DNA of 64,000 bases from Lepeophtheirus salmonis (Eukaryota; Arthropoda; Copepoda; Siphonostomatoida; Caligidae): assembly GCF_016086655.4 (NCBI RefSeq), contig NC_052143.2, forward strand, positions 24,319,886-24,383,885, written 5' to 3'. Within the stretch, counting starts at the first letter, position 1. Each line of letters begins with the position of its first letter. The notes beneath the pieces were generated by a model. The model did no database searches and was not told where the DNA came from. It saw only the letters and a program-made list of their open reading frames with translations. Positions 1 through 11,717 of the stretch are shown here, one piece after another. The position numbers were made by a program, and so were the translations under genes.

Positions 1-272
1 CTATATATTTTTTTTTTTAGTATAAAACGATAAGTTAATAAACTATGTATAGCTATATTTATTTATGATGATTTATATAAATTTAAAAGGATATAAATTT
101 TTTTCTAAGGTAGGTACATTGTTACTTTTGGATTTAAATGTTACTCAATTATATTCATACTTTTTTTAAATCATCACTTAACAAAATTATATTTCTTTAA
201 ACAAAACAGCATTATAGAAAAGATTTTAATGGTAGTAATTGGCGTATTATGATTTATGGTTTCTTGAGCCAA

Positions 273-828
273 TTATACGGAAGCAAAGTTATCAAACTCC
301 TCTTTCGTGAGTTCTCGTACTCCAGCAGGAGCAAAGAATCTATGTTTATTTTTGGCAGTGATCAATCCAAAATTGTACTTCTTCTGGCGTAGTTTTTCCT
401 CTTTATCAACAAGACCAAATCCAAGACCTACTTTATACTGAGGAAGTTCTTCTAAAGGGATTGCGGTAGACCATACAGCTTGTAGTTTTGGCTCTGCTGC
501 GCCATCCTTGTCCAATTTATAGACTGTGGGACCACCCTGAGTCAACTGGCTATTCATGAAAAACAATTTAAATGTGATATATATGTATTTGACTAAAGGA
601 ATACTTTGCTAACTCACCACAAACAAAAGATACAGATAATAATTTGAGGCACTAATACGTTCATTATGAATAAAGCAGATTTAAAACAATACTATTATTT
701 GGGAATGGTTTGGCCTTCATCAATGTTAGTCAAACTATACCTCCTTTTACTTGAGATAAAGAAATATTAAAAAATACTTCATCCCACACAACATTGACTT
801 ACCTGTTGAAATATTTTGTATATTTCAT
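273..828 (-). CDS. Unrecognised conserved-looking 100-residue protein, two exons
   Basis: Proposed exons run 828-803 and 549-273 on the minus strand. The donor after 803 reads CAG|GTAAGT and the acceptor before 549 reads AATAG; the first exon ends in phase 2 and the second resumes with one base, so the frame is kept and gives 100 residues ending at TAA 273-275. The protein is soluble and charged, with no signal peptide or membrane segment. It has a Gly-rich stretch around residues 48-56 (YKVGLGFGLVD), a basic EEKLRQKKYNFG stretch and an acidic C-terminus ELTKEEFDNFASV. I do not recognise the family. The second exon is convincing by composition; the 26-base first exon rests only on its strong donor and matching phase. 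It is divergent from COPE with about 570 bp between start codons. Confidence 0.55.
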
Positions 829-1401
829 TATAAGTAGGTTTTTAAGTTAATATGTACATAAACATTTGTTGAATAGTAACTTGTTCTAGACCCTCATCCA
901 ATTAATTATTTATTGTAATTAATAACTATATTTTTAACTCAAATGCTACAGTTTTTACTGAAAGAGTAATTAATAATTATAATAGTGTTAGAACAAACTT
1001 TTTATAGGAGAAATATGATGAATATCTGAAGAGTGAAGATACATTTTTAACTTATAATAATTTAATAAATATCAAATTTAATAATGAAATAAGATAATTT
1101 ACATTTAATATTATTATTATAGACCCCTTTGCTCCTTCTCTTCACAACCAACTCCAGCCAGCCTTATAAATCGAGATAAATATATATATGATTATTGATT
1201 TCACATCATTTAATAATAATAACAGACAAGCAATAATTATTAATTTCCATAACTATTGATACCCAACTGGCTATATGTTAGGTTCTGTTTGGTACCCCTG
1301 CTTTCAGCTCATTGGATAATTTGACACGTCAAATATCATAATAAGAGTTGTCTTTGATTCATCATTTCGTTAATTAACTTAAGTTAAACTTAGTGAGAGA
1401 A
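829..1401. promoter_or_regulatory. Spacer between two divergent genes, likely holding both promoters
   Basis: The spacer separates the minus-strand start at 828 from the COPE start at 1402. It is AT-rich and carries no open frame of note. Both promoters and 5' untranslated regions must lie here if the two gene models are right. I see no clear TATA box at a fixed distance from either start, so only the arrangement supports the call. Confidence 0.4.
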
Positions 1402-2474
1402 ATGTCCGAAGTTGACGAATTAGTTGATGTGAAGAATGCATTTTATATCGGTAATTTCGCTAATACCGTGAAGGAAGCCCAAAAATTAAAGGTTCTTTCC
1501 ATAGTTTATCTATTTTTTTGTTCTGAGTCTGTATTTATTCAAATACTTTTTGTTTCAGGTCTCGGATCCTGACGTGTCCGTCGAGAAGGATGCTTTTATG
1601 TATCGTGGCTATATTGCCATGCGTAAATTTGGGGTCATTCGGAATGAAATTGATGAGGATTCTCATCAGAACTTGCGCCCTCTTTTGACCCTTTCTAAAT
1701 ACTCCGAAAACAAAAATTCGTGCAAGGAGGAAATCCTCTCAGAAGTGGAAAAATCCAACATTGAGGGTCCTATTTCTGCATTAGTTTCTGCTAGTATTTA
1801 TACCCACGAAGGACTTTATGAAAACGCTCTTCGAGTCCTTCATTCCTATTCTGGAAATGACAATTTGGAAATAGCCGCTCTTAAATTACAAATTCTTTTG
1901 AAAATGGATCGCCTAGATCTTGCCAAAAAGGAGTTAAAAGTTATACAAGATATTGATGACGACGCTACTCTCACACAGTTAGCCCAAGCATGGGTGAACA
2001 TGGCCATTGTACGCTATTATACTTGCTCAAAATTAATATAGTAATAATATTTTTTTAACTTTTTAGGGCGGTGAAAAAATCCAAGAAGCTTATTATATAT
2101 ATCAAGAACTCATAGAAAAGTTTGGTTCTACTCCTATTCTTCTAAATGGCCAAGCAGCTTCATTCTTAGCTCAGGAGAAGTTTGAAGAAGCTGAGGCTGC
2201 ATTACAAGAAGCTCTGGATAAAGATTCAGACAATCCTGACACTTTGATTAATCTGATGGTACTTTCTCAACAGACAGGCAAGCCGATTGAGGTAGCATAC
2301 ATACCTATAATGCATTTATGTTCATCATAAAACGTGTGGTTTATATTTTTCATTTAGGTTTACAATCGATATATGACGCAATTAAAAGATCACGATCCAC
2401 ATCATTCCTTCATTAAAGACTGCCATGACAGAGAAAACGATTTCAATAGATTAATGGCTCAATATGCCATTTAA
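1402..2474 (+). CDS. COPE: Coatomer subunit epsilon (epsilon-COP)
   Basis: Four exons, 1402-1491, 1559-2008, 2067-2291 and 2358-2474, all in phase 0 with GT-AG introns of 49-67 bp, encode 293 residues (human COPE has 308). Epsilon-COP is a helical TPR-like solenoid subunit of the COPI coat, which moves cargo from Golgi to ER and within the Golgi; it binds alpha-COP. The N-terminus has the family pattern of a short acidic lead, [11 protein letters not shown] and then helical repeats. The middle contains [19 protein letters not shown] and the C-terminus ends [10 protein letters not shown], close to the vertebrate end DRLVLQYAP. The start ATG sits in AGAGAAATGTCC. A polyadenylation signal AATAAA lies at 2480-2485, six bases past the stop. 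The gene converges with a minus-strand exon ending at 2579. Family identity is secure. Confidence 0.96.
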
Positions 2475-2578
2475 ATTTTAATAAAACATAAATGTTTGTA
2501 TTTTTTATTTTTATTTTTATTTTTTGTTAATACAATAAAAATACACTTGAGTCATACCATGTAACATGTCGTTTACTT
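2475..2578. terminator. Shared 3' region with poly(A) signals on both strands
   Basis: AATAAA for the plus strand is at 2480-2485. The T-rich tract at 2501-2520 gives AATAAA on the minus strand (for example 2509-2504), suitably placed after the minus-strand stop at 2579. The two transcripts therefore probably overlap tail to tail by a few tens of bases. Confidence 0.5.
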
Positions 2579-2901
2579 TTAAGGTATTGGGAAAATGGCG
2601 AATACATTGATTAAGGATAGCATTTCTTTTTCCAAAGCGAGACTTTCACTTATCCTTCTTGCCTGGTTCCTCCGCTCTTTTCGTGGTGATAGTTGAGCTA
2701 AGTTGTGGTCTTCAGGTGGACTAAAATATAAAAGAGCTATCTGATTACAGAGTGTTCCATTCATAGTTTTTCCAATAGGGGATTCGAAGTTATGGTGCAT
2801 CATGTTAAGGGCGATTACGTTGTTATTTGGATCATCTATATTTTGATAAACTTTTGTATCGTCATAGCGTCCACTAAATAGTAAGCCAGTTGCGACAATT
2901 C
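2579..2901 (-). CDS. Probable last exon of an unrecognised minus-strand gene
   Basis: An open frame on the minus strand runs from an acceptor (TTAACAG before 2901) to the stop at 2579, about 107 residues. It begins with a hydrophobic stretch GIVATGLLFSG that could be part of a membrane segment, followed by a polar region containing RYDDTKVYQNIDD and a basic helix PRKERRNQARRISESLALEKE. The composition looks coding rather than random AT-rich sequence, and poly(A) signals follow on the minus strand. I could not find a convincing upstream exon with a phase-1 donor in 2920-3900, so the start is missing. It may be a terminal exon, a relic or chance. Confidence 0.33.
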
Positions 2902-3902
2902 CTGTTAATGTAATGGATAATTACTATAAATATGTTCTAATGTTGGATATTACGATTACTAATATTGATCAAGTATTAGTGTTGTGTCGACATGATTTGT
3001 ATGCCTAAATTCCTCATCAAATATTTTGAGTTTAGTGGTGTGTCCCTAAGTTATTTTCTAATCAATATCAATTTAACCTACTTTATAGACCCAAATTAGA
3101 TTTTTCTCAGAGAGACTTAATATACTTTTTAACAATTTTAGGGATTCTAAATAATAAACAGTGGTAGTTAATACAAGATGCTGGAAAAAATTCCAACTCA
3201 ACATGGTTCTCTCACTGGTCATTAGATGCAATTTCTAATATATATTAGGGAGATTCTGCGAGTATGAGGTATATCTAGTATTGGATCAGAACTAGTAATC
3301 AGTCTTTTCCCTCCACCTAATTAAGTTTATTTGGTTTGGTCCATATCATCACCATTCATCAGCAGTCGATCCTAAGGACCGATTAATCGGTTGTGTAGTC
3401 CTAGCTATCTTTTTATACACACCTTTTACTTTAAACATCAGATATCTCATCTCATTGAAAGTGGTTATTTTGATAAAACTTCAAGTTACCATAAAATACA
3501 GATGAGGAACGGTCCTAGGACTCATAAAATTAATCAATACCGGACTGATAAGACAGCAATCTGTTTATTTTTACCGATATCCAACACTCAGCATTCAAAA
3601 TTCGGTACACGCCGTTTTCTCCCCTATTTTTCTATGATCCCAGCCTGTATATTCACAAAGTGCTGCCTTAAAAACTCGACGTGAGCAGGCACCCATATTT
3701 TGAGGCTTCCTCAGGGGAATAGTGAGGGTACCCCCCGATTGTGACATTCTAGCCAATGAGTTCTTATACTAAGAATAAGTATAATAACTCATTGGTCTAG
3801 ACTATCCTAAGCTAATTAATGAAGTCATTTTTCATCAATAAAAAATCACTTATCTAATTAATCGACTTGAGTCAATCCTCAATGGCTCAAGTTGACACAA
3901 CA
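2902..3902. other. Non-coding stretch with two hairpins, probably short-repeat sequence
   Basis: No supported gene. A nearly perfect hairpin lies at 3753-3795 and a second, weaker one at about 3864-3896 (GACTTGAG pairing with CTCAAGTT). The segment 3310-3890 is less AT-rich than its surroundings and looks like inserted repeat sequence, but no second copy is present in this window. Confidence 0.4.
3753..3795. repeat. Hairpin palindrome
   Basis: CCAATGAGTT-c-TTATACT is followed by a 7-base loop and then AGTATAA-t-AACTCATTGG, a 43-base hairpin with one opposed mismatch. CTAG flanks both sides, which extends the stem further. It could be the centre of a foldback element or a structured RNA. Confidence 0.6.
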
Positions 3903-4319
3903 CTAGCGATTATACATACTAGGTAAACTCTCCTTCATTTGGGGTGTGAAGAAGTCAAGGAGATGCCCTTGGTTAAGATCGCAGGTTTTAAGAAATTCGT
4001 TTGTTCCCTCTTCGTCAGTCCATAGTTTAGAGAGAGCCCACTTTAATGCCAAGGATTCTTCTTTATTATAAGTGCATTGCGTTAGTTTGTCGATAATTTC
4101 AAATACAAGATACTCATTTCCACCCATAAGGGCTGCAGTATCTAGAGCATAACTAATAATAAGATCAATATTATAAAATTCATTACTAAAATAGAAAAAA
4201 ATATAGTAGAAACATGTATGTGTTGTAAAGTCATACCAACGCTCAAGGCCTTCTATTTCCTCAGGATCAGTTCTATTTTCCTTGCATCCTGGATTTTCTT
4301 CAGATGATTGTAGATTCAT
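3903..4319 (-). CDS. Unrecognised 121-residue acidic helical protein, two exons
   Basis: Exons 4319-4237 and 4185-3903 (minus strand) are joined across a 51-bp intron with donor TTG|GTATGA and acceptor CTATTTTAG. The junction codon becomes TGT and the frame continues to TAG at 3905-3903. Without splicing the frame also stays open but reads a hydrophobic, AT-rich segment typical of translated intron, so I prefer the spliced form. The product is acidic, with a polar start (MNLQSSEENPGCKENRTDPEE) and helical segments such as LVFEIIDKLTQCTYNKEE and ALKWALSKLWTDEEG. There is no signal peptide or membrane span. I do not recognise the family. Confidence 0.6.
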   Translation of the reverse strand: MNLQSSEENPGCKENRTDPEEIEGLERWYDFTTHTCFYYIFFYFSNEFYNIDLIISYALDTAALMGGNEYLVFEIIDKLTQCTYNKEESLALKWALSKLWTDEEGTNEFLKTCDLNQGHLLDFFTPQMKESLPSMYNR

Positions 4320-5261
4320 CCTTTTTCACACTCAATATCTTAATAAATCCACGTTTGATGTATATGTAAACATTATATGTGTACAACACACAATTTGACT
4401 ATGCCGTATAGTTTCATACGTATGCATTTTATTCAAGATTTCAAAACTACTTGACCCAAGTAAATTGCGACTTTATTCCTAAAAGATATTTTACATGAAT
4501 AATGTTTCGTGTAGTTAGTTTATTTGTAAATAATATATAGGATATTGATTATTATTTATTATATAAGAATTTCATTAAATTATATTATGTATCAACAAAT
4601 ATTTACGTCAATTCTGATAATTGGATATTATAACTTAAGGATTGTGCAGGATAAATATGTATATGTATATAGTTCTTCCTGGATTATGACTGATAAGTTA
4701 GAGTAGAAAGGTTTATATAAATACAAAAAAAATATATTTATATTAAACTTGACCCTAGATCCCTTTATCAAGATGAATTGTGTAGTAGCTGCTCAGAGAT
4801 AATAAAATTATTGGTGTTAGTCTACTCCTTTTATATATATATGGCAGACGTACGTGGGTCTTAAGTAGAAATTTTGTTTCGTATTTGGGCTGCTATGTAT
4901 CAAATGATTACAAATTACTATTTCTTAACAATAATTAATATTTTATGTATGGCTGAATATAAGCTAAGAAAACTTAATCAGATGAACAGATTGATAGACA
5001 CAAAACTATAAACCAAGTGGCGAAATCAAAGTGAACCACGTGATCAATATTTTTCTAAATATTGCGAATACTTTTTTGACTGGTAAAGTATCTTGACTTA
5101 ATTTAATCACCGTGGATTTACCTAGGATCTGCACGAAATAGATAAATTATTAAATGTTTGTCATACTACTTAATTATAAGTTGTTTTACTGAAAACAATA
5201 TTTAAAAGGTAACAAAAAAGTAATACGATTATTTTATTATTGATTTAAAAAATAATAAACC
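4320..5261. other. AT-rich intergenic sequence, nothing recognised
   Basis: No open frame with coding character and no repeat copy elsewhere in the window. Confidence 0.5.
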
Positions 5262-5850
5262 ATCAATGATATTCTTCAAAATTTACATTCCTTATTTCTC
5301 AGTTATTTAATTTTTTTTTATCTTATTGATCCATTCGGTTTAATTTTGCACATGCAAATGCTATTTCGTTATTATGATTGTTGTCAAGTGAGTGGAAATT
5401 TCAAAATCCTTCCTATTATTAGTTGTAGAACTGCTATTATTGGTCTGTATTACGAACTATTCAAGGCAATAAAAAGTGGGGATGCTTTATAAAATTTGAT
5501 TTCTTGAGTATTATTCAATTATCTACTAAAATATGTATATCTCTCCGGGTGAAAATGGTAAAAATCAGAAGCCAACAGAGACTTATTCAATGCATCATTT
5601 TCGGTTTTAAAAACAAAATAATTACAATGAACTCTATATTCAAGGTAAATAACAAATTAAGGTCTTATTTCAAATTTATGTTTTTCAACTGAGCATTTCA
5701 TATTTAGTACATAATATCCACTTATTCTTAATATATTATTGATTTCTTCCCTATACTGATGGGGTTTTTTGTTATAAAAATATACATAATATTTAAGTAA
5801 TGATGTACATTCTCTATCTAAAGAAAATTGAAAAGTAATCATGAATTATT
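5262..5850 (+). repeat. Dispersed repeat R1, copy 1 (inverted relative to copy 2)
   Basis: About 590 bp match, in opposite orientation, the segment 12725-13285. Shared landmarks include the run from AAAATTTACATTCCTTATTT near the left end, ATTATGATTGTTGTCA in the middle and AGATAGAGAATGTACATCAT (here as its complement) near the right end. The two copies differ by many point changes and small indels, so they are old. Short open frames in both are not conserved between copies. This is probably a non-autonomous or decayed transposable element. Confidence 0.75.
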
Positions 5851-7084
5851 TAGTGCAAAGTTACAAGGCAACTATTAGACAATAGGTTTAATTTACTCAG
5901 TAGTAAAGGACTCAAGGGAAAGAGTGGACAGACAAAAAAACAACAACGACATAAATATAAGGGGAAGAATTAGGCTTCTCATCTACGCATTCAGAGAGCA
6001 CTGTTAATTATTATATACATAGAGAGTGAAACAAAAAGTTGTATTTTCATATAACAAAATTATATTGATAATTCGTCGCTGTTTTGTAGACTTGTGATAA
6101 CTAGTTTTCGCCACTTCTCAGTAGAGAAAACAAGAATTTTGACTTTTCAATTTACTAATAACTTTTGAACTATATTCACAATAATTACCAATTTTGGGAC
6201 ACTTATGTGGAAAATCCATTCGCTGTTATATATTTCTGCTAAATATAACTGAGTTATCACAAGTCAATAAAATGGCATCTGTTCCAAATCGACAATTGGT
6301 TATAACTTTAAATATTTAAATTAATATATCATTAAAAAAATCGTCAAAATCGAGTTATCACAATTCTACAAAATAGCGACAAATTATTTAAAGATTGTTA
6401 TCCCTTAAACTCTCATTGTCAATCATAGGTTCAAAAATGGTCCTATCCATTCCTATCTAAAAATTCTTCAAATTTTTAGAATCATCATCTTCACATTTCT
6501 TAAGTATTTCATCTTCCTAAATTATTAAATTGTTTGAATAGTGTGGAAATCAAAAATAATTTCTATATATTTAACCCTAACCCCTTCAGTCCCCTCGTCC
6601 AATATATTGGACATTTTTAAAACGCTTATAAATAGAAATTGGGACCAAACAAGTATGAGAATCATTCTGTCCCACGTATTGAACTTGTATATTGCCAATT
6701 ATATGACTGTTAATCTTGAGACAGCGTGAAGTATGGCTGTAAATTCTACTTGTTCCATTAAGAGTTAGTATTTGCCAATATTTCCTAATTCTTGCAATGA
6801 GTAATTAGCTTTTTTGTGTTTACACTATTACTTCAGTGTATAGTCTATGATATTAAGTAATAATATTGTTGAATGAAATATACTCATTGACCAAAAAAAC
6901 TCATTTATTGTCCAGCGTATTGGAAACTGTGACTTAGAAGTAACTTTTACATTATGTGACATAGGTTGCACGTTATGACTATATAAGTGTGTTCAGTATT
7001 TACGGCCTACTATATTGGACACAATGACTCAAAATCTTTATTGATGGTCTTTGTAATTATTTCTTTGCTTACCATTGTAAAACA
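5851..7084. other. AT-rich intergenic sequence, nothing recognised
   Basis: Only short open frames with no coding character. It may include the 5' part of the piggyBac relic that begins at about 7085, but I could not align it. Confidence 0.4.
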
Positions 7085-7915
7085 ACACCTATGGATGAAG
7101 ATCTGAAGAGTTTCGGGTTGGGTGCAGTTGTTGTCCTATAGCTCTGCAATGTACTCCCAGACTGTAATTTCAAATTAGCATTCGATAGTTATTTCACATC
7201 ACTCCCTTTTTCGCCCTTTGAAGAACAGAGGAGTTTTCTACGTTGGAACAATCACAAGTAACATAATTTTAAAGTGTCCTTTGTTGACTGAGAAAGAATT
7301 GAGCAAAAAAAGGCCGTGAAAGTTATGATTATAGGTAAGATATGACTTTAACAACCTCATTTTTGGGTTTTGGTGAAGAGACTACTGCTTGACGATAGGA
7401 TAAAATTTCATAAAATTATCTTGATTTTCCAAGACTTGAAATAGTAAAAGATTACATACATACAACTACTATATGGGTGGTGTGGATTAGATCAGGCAGT
7501 TCATTTTCATATACAGAATATTTATTCGATCTCGCTTTTGGACACTTCGTGCAATATTTCACATGATTGACAGGGCAGCATGTAATTGCTCGGGGAAATA
7601 CAGAAAGAAAGATCTTAAATCTATCAAAGATCTATTTACATTGAGAGAGATAATATCAGATGATATTCTAAAAGCTCACAAGTACCGAAAAAATCCAAAT
7701 TTGTCTGCGACTCTTCCTGCAAAAGGGCAAGTGTTTCTCCAAAACCTGAACCATCAATCGCCTCTCGACTTGAACATATAAGACATTGGGCATATTTCAT
7801 GGAACAGAAAAATGCTTTTGGATGTGCGAATTAGAATTGTAATCAGAAATCAATGGTAGCATGTATCAAACGCAAGAAATCACTATGTTTGAAGAGATGG
7901 AGCAACTGTTTGTTA
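7085..7915 (+). pseudogene. piggyBac-type transposase relic
   Basis: Fragments in shifting plus-strand frames match the order of motifs in piggyBac transposases. Around 7115-7215 there is FGLGAVVV followed by KLAFDSYFTSLPF, resembling the family block around its second catalytic Asp. At 7465-7495 YNYYMGGVD with a following DQ matches the conserved MGGVDxxDQ. At 7823-7915 a Cys-rich stretch ending KKSLCLKRWSNC matches the C-terminal zinc-binding domain. piggyBac enzymes cut and paste at TTAA sites. Several stops and frame shifts lie between these blocks, so this copy is dead. I did not find paired terminal repeats or flanking TTAA. Confidence 0.72.
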
Positions 7916-7920
7916 AATTA

Positions 7921-9843
7921 GTATAAATAGTTCAAAAATTTCATTTTGAGTTAAGATGTTCAATATATTTTTGGACAAATTACTGAAATTTTTAAATTAT
8001 TATGGGGTTACAAAATAACCAATTTGGTTTGTTCAATAGAGGAAATAAAGTTTTAAGAGAAAATCCACAGTATTTTTATCCCGTGACTGAAGGGGCCGAG
8101 TTTTGCTAATATTATAATTTTCAAAACAGTGATCAAATAAATTTGAAATTCGCTACCACAACCCATGGATTCTAAAATATATAATTGCAATTCTAACATA
8201 ATGAAATAAATATAGACTAGATCAATAAGTTGAAATGGATTTCAATATACAAAATAAATTTAAAAAGACCATCTGATATCATCATATATGTATTAAATAT
8301 TCACATTCTATAAAGAAAAAAATAATAGTCAAATTGATACAAAGTATGAGCCAAGAGTATCTAACTCAAAAATACTTTGAAATTAACGATACATTATGAA
8401 AGCATCACCCTTCCTTTCATTGCACAAGGAGCTAGAGGTCTCCGATTAATATTGTATTTAGATTTCTATAAACTGTATGGAGAGAAAGTCTTGGTAGAGA
8501 TTCATCTGTTGTCGTTGCCTTTATTTATGAGCTCAAAAGAAATCATTCTTAAATAAAAATAATCTTGACTTTCATGATAAAAAAGGTTCGTCACTTTTCT
8601 CAAAATTCCTAGAAATTAATGTCATGTAAAGAACTATTTAGGTTAATTATCAGTTACTTTGTGTCAAGGAGTAATTCATGAATTGAATATATTCAGTAAT
8701 ATTCTCTTGAAAAATCTTTGTCTTAAAAGAGAAGAATATATATCAATTATGAATTAATAAATAGAGTTAGGAAAAAAATGAGCGAGTTCATCTTAGTTTG
8801 TATCTTCAATTTTCATTTATGGTTGAAGAAGGAACATGGCAAGTTAGCAATGGCAATGCCAATAAATAAACCATAGGGCCAAACATTTGAAAAATTGCTT
8901 TATATATACCAAAACCAGTATTTTCACATGGTCAATTATATTTCGCATTTTCAAGAGTGTCAAAAGAGGGTGCAAGTTTGATTATATTTACATCAAATGG
9001 ACAGAAACAACAAAAAATGTTGTTTATAAGGAGGTTTATCAATAGAAATTTACCTATTAAATAATTATAGCTGATAGTAAATTCTTTTAATTTAGAATTT
9101 TAACATAAATAAGCTATTTTCCATTGACTATCTTTAAGATAGTGTATTCGTGATAGTGTATGATTGAGATTTTAAATAGAAAAGTTTAATTCTTATTTAT
9201 TGTGTCTACGTTCTTTCTGTGTTTTTAAGTTTGTTTAAAGTCTATATAGCAATTAAAAAATATACTAATAACTAATATAAAAAATTTCAAAAACACAAAA
9301 TATAGATTCTTATTCTTTTGTAAGATTAATTTAAACCACTTTGGACCTACAAATTACATTAGTTTATTCGTCTTAATTTCATATTTCACTAGCGAGTAGA
9401 TATACTCTTGAGTCTCAACATTGTCTCTTTTTAATCCTCAAGATACATAATTAGTTATCAATAAGAGGAAGAGGGATTGTGGGAGGGTAGAGTATTTTAC
9501 TTACCTCTTAAGGATTTTTCTCAAAATTACTCGGGCAAATGAAGAAAAATAATACTTATATGATTCAGCTTTTGAAAGACTGTAAATAAACTGTACCTAC
9601 AATCGACATATAACACTATCAAGGTATAGGGTATGATTTTGTAGAAAATATTTATCTAGAGTTATTTTTTTTAGATTTATATTAAGCATATACAATAATA
9701 ATTTGTGCCTTTATTTTTACGTTTTAGTATATAAATTTAATAGATAACAGATTAGGATACAAATAAACAATTATAATAAAAAAAACCTAAGAAAACGAAA
9801 CACATGAAATGGCACTATTTATTGACACAAGGAATACTGTCGA
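7921..9843. other. AT-rich intergenic sequence, nothing recognised
   Basis: No gene or repeat that I can support. It lies downstream of the minus-strand leucine-rich-repeat gene. Confidence 0.5.
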
Positions 9844-11717
9844 CTAGAATGAAGTATTTGAAAGGGGCATTGATTCTGAAAGGCAAGCCCACTCCTGAGC
9901 TCTTTTAATTAATACTTTTCTTTCGGCAGGAAATATATTCCAATGTCTCAAATCTCCAATACATAATATATTGGGGCAGTTTTCGACTAAAAGAATAACT
10001 GATGATGAAGTAAGAACAAGAGGTACTTGAGGAGGGTCGGACGAAAATGTAAACGGACTAGTGAGCATGAATTTTTTGAGCGATTTAAATGGATTATCGC
10101 AAAGAATTGATTTTAAACAATCATCTGAAAGGTCTTGAGAACCAGTTGCTTGGATCACTTCAAGATTTTGAGCATGATACAGAAGGCAGTGTAATGCAGA
10201 TTTTTCGTGAGTTAATGTGTGATCCGTATCTTCATATTCAGAGTTACTATATTGAACTAAAAAGAAATAAACAAATTTTAGTTTTATAAAAAAATTTGTA
10301 TGAGAACATTTATGAAGAACTGATGAGAAAATTCTAGCATTGATAACGTGAAACTCTTCTAAGTTTGGACAATTTTCACCAATGGAATTGAGAGGAACTT
10401 GTGCATGCATTGCTTCAATTTTTAACGTTGTGAGTTGTCTTCCAATAGATCCTAAAAACTCTGTCAAAATTAATGACGAATGTAGACCACCTAACTTCAA
10501 AGTGATCAAGTTTGGCAGAATAATTTCCTGAAAGTTTCTACAAATAAATGAAACATACGAATGAGTAAATTATATAATGATTGAATATATATTACTTTAA
10601 ATAAGGGCATGTAGTCCAAATTGTTAGGTCTTCCAATTTGGGGAAGAATTTTAACATATTTCTCATATTTTCTTTCCCTTGAACAATTGGTAAAAATAAG
10701 GATTTCAAAGAATATGATTCTCGTCTATCTTTTTTTCCTATCATATTAAAGAACTCTTGAATAACATCACCGTGATTCAAATCCATTGATTCCAGTATAG
10801 AACAACGGATGATAACTTCTAACGCTCCCATAACAGTAACAGATGTATCCTTGAGAACAATTCTCTTAAGAGTTGAAGATACTTTTCCTTCTTGATGTAA
10901 AAGGCCTTTAATTCCTGAATCACTAACATTAATTGATCTCCATAAATCTAGTGTTTCAAGAAACGGGCATGAATCTCCAATAATGTGAAGCATTGCATCA
11001 TCACAAGATTTCCAAAGTATGCAATGCCTTAAATCAAAATGGTATTGATTGTATTGGAAAAGATAGCTAATAGAAAATTAAAAATACTAAGTATATGTAC
11101 CTCAGATAAGGAAGCATTCGTAAGACCCGCTTCATCAAATACGATTCTTCAATATTTAGACCAGATCGATCAAAAAGACGAAACTTTGCATTTTCGACCA
11201 TTAAAAATGCATCATCTTCTTTCTTTGAAAACGTGGGATATCTTACTAAAAATTCCAGAGCAGATATTCGATCCTCACCGCATAGTAATTGAGGTAAATG
11301 TAAATTAATGAACCCTCGGCGCCAAAACAATCGAAAAAAGTTAGGAAAAAGATCTCCATTACAACTTAACTCATTCCTCAAGACTTGAATACCCCTTAAA
11401 AATGTTATTTCTTGAATTCGCGCAGGTAGATGAAAGTCAATGTACTCTGTGAGTATTTTTTGACGCAAATTCCAAATATCATATTTTTTTGATGCATCAC
11501 CGTCCTCTGATTCAGTAATAAAGTTCCTTTTGATTAATATAATAGTGAGAGATAACCATGAATCTTGGCAGAGTATTTCTAGTCTTGAGGGTTGTAGATT
11601 AATAGGGCGAAGATAGCTCATCATTTTGATTAACGTCTCATTGGCACATGATGACTTTAAATATAAAATAAATAAAAAGTTACTACTAGGACTACAAAAT
11701 GAACATTGAGCACTCAT
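9844..11717 (-). CDS. Leucine-rich-repeat (RNI-like) protein
   Basis: Four exons on the minus strand, 11717-11101, 11027-10596, 10537-10308 and 10256-9844, give 563 residues. All three introns (51-73 bp) have GT-AG ends and agreeing phases (2, 2 and 1). From about residue 200 the protein has irregular repeats of the ribonuclease-inhibitor or F-box/LRR kind, such as CPFLETLDLWRSINVSDSGIK, STLKRIVLKDTSVT and CPNLEEFHVINARIF. The N-terminal 150 residues include LEILCQDSWLSLTIILIKRN, which recalls the start of substrate adaptors of ubiquitin ligases such as the ZYG11 group, but I see no clear F-box. A role as a ubiquitin-ligase adaptor is inference. The start ATG at 11717 is the first in frame. 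The gene sits alone between repeats. Confidence 0.72.

Noticed and set aside
3075..3203. Minus-strand ATG frame (MLSWNFFQHLVLTTT...) as a first exon for the exon at 2901-2579
   Set aside because: Its only donor-like site is phase 0 while the downstream exon needs phase 1, so it does not join in frame.
6541..6729. 62-codon plus-strand open frame
   Set aside because: No ATG context, composition or homology to support it.
10089..11308. Plus-strand open frames opposite the LRR gene
   Set aside because: Shadows of minus-strand coding exons, which have consistent splice phases.
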